A program made the position numbers and the translations under genes. From an uncultured Campylobacter sp. (GTDB taxonomy: Bacteria; Campylobacterota; Campylobacteria; Campylobacterales; Campylobacteraceae), in NCBI RefSeq assembly GCF_938045465.1, contig NZ_CALIBF010000023.1, positions 1-14,322 of the forward strand: a DNA stretch of 14,322 nucleotides. Direction: 5' to 3'. The first letter of the stretch is position 1. Every line of letters begins with the position of its first letter. This document shows, one piece after another, positions 14,239-14,322 of the stretch. Under the pieces are notes generated by a model that saw only the letters and a program-made list of their open reading frames with translations, ran no database searches and had not been told where the DNA came from.

Positions 14239-14292
14239 CTTGCGGCCTGGGATTTCACTTTAAATTTAGAAAGTGAAATTTTGGGCCGCAAG
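14239..14292. other. Long hairpin after the 34-residue gene; possible bidirectional terminator or structured RNA
   Basis: The outer arms CTTGCGGCC (14239-14247) and GGCCGCAAG (14284-14292) and inner arms ATTTCACTTT (14252-14261) and AAAGTGAAAT (14270-14279) are exact complements around an eight-base loop. The four bases between them (TGGG against TTTG) all make G-U wobbles in plus-strand RNA, giving 23 continuous pairs. On the plus strand no T run follows; on the minus strand CTTTTAAAATTT follows, so it could stop a convergent gene entering from the right. Confidence 0.65.
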
Positions 14293-14322
14293 ATACGGGC
14301 GAAATTTTATCTAGCCCTTGTA

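Noticed and set aside
1..14322. CRISPR array, insertion sequence, prophage, tRNA or rRNA
   Set aside because: No spaced direct repeats of CRISPR type, transposase motifs, phage genes or tRNA arm signatures were seen on reading both strands.

Overview
The window looks like a Campylobacter chromosome (phylum Campylobacterota), probably a moderate-G+C oral or gut species rather than C. jejuni. The gene order coaX - two unknown genes - lipoprotein gene, divergent from gatC - cvpA - fur - lysS - glyA - SPOR-protein gene - aroE, matches from memory the Cj0394c-Cj0405 block of C. jejuni. The differences are a pilT gene between gatC and cvpA, a hisG gene after coaX, and a cytochrome bd operon downstream. 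The species cannot be fixed without a search.

Left part (1-3068, minus strand): five tightly overlapping genes read leftward from a promoter near 3101-3109. In order they are a membrane-anchored YfgM-like protein, a lipoprotein resembling a beta-propeller (BamB-like), an unknown 110-residue protein, type III pantothenate kinase (coaX), and a short-form ATP phosphoribosyltransferase (hisG) cut by the window edge.

Middle part (3185-8451, plus strand): from a back-to-back promoter (TATAAT at 3152-3157) run gatC, pilT, cvpA, fur, lysS and glyA, with junctions that overlap or lie within about 10 bases. lysS starts at TTG and glyA at an internal GTG, both set by good ribosome-binding sites. A perfect 24-base palindrome follows glyA. 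A fresh extended -10 promoter then serves a SPOR-domain cell-envelope protein with a Lys/Glu/Pro-rich linker, and aroE.

Right part (10363-14322): an A+T-rich 480-base gap leads into a cytochrome bd quinol oxidase operon: a DUF4492-like small membrane protein, cydA and cydB. A 430-base gap of unusually high G+C (about 53% by hand count, against about 30% in the previous gap) follows cydB. It is succeeded by a 34-residue single-span membrane protein that may be a CydX-type subunit, and by a 54-base hairpin whose internal mismatches are all G-U wobbles in the plus-strand RNA.

Most genes are housekeeping: tRNA charging, cofactor, one-carbon and shikimate metabolism, iron regulation and respiration. 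I found no CRISPR array, insertion sequence, phage gene, tRNA or rRNA. The least explained items are the small proteins flanking cydAB, the G+C-rich gap, the terminal hairpin and the YfgM/BamB-like pair.
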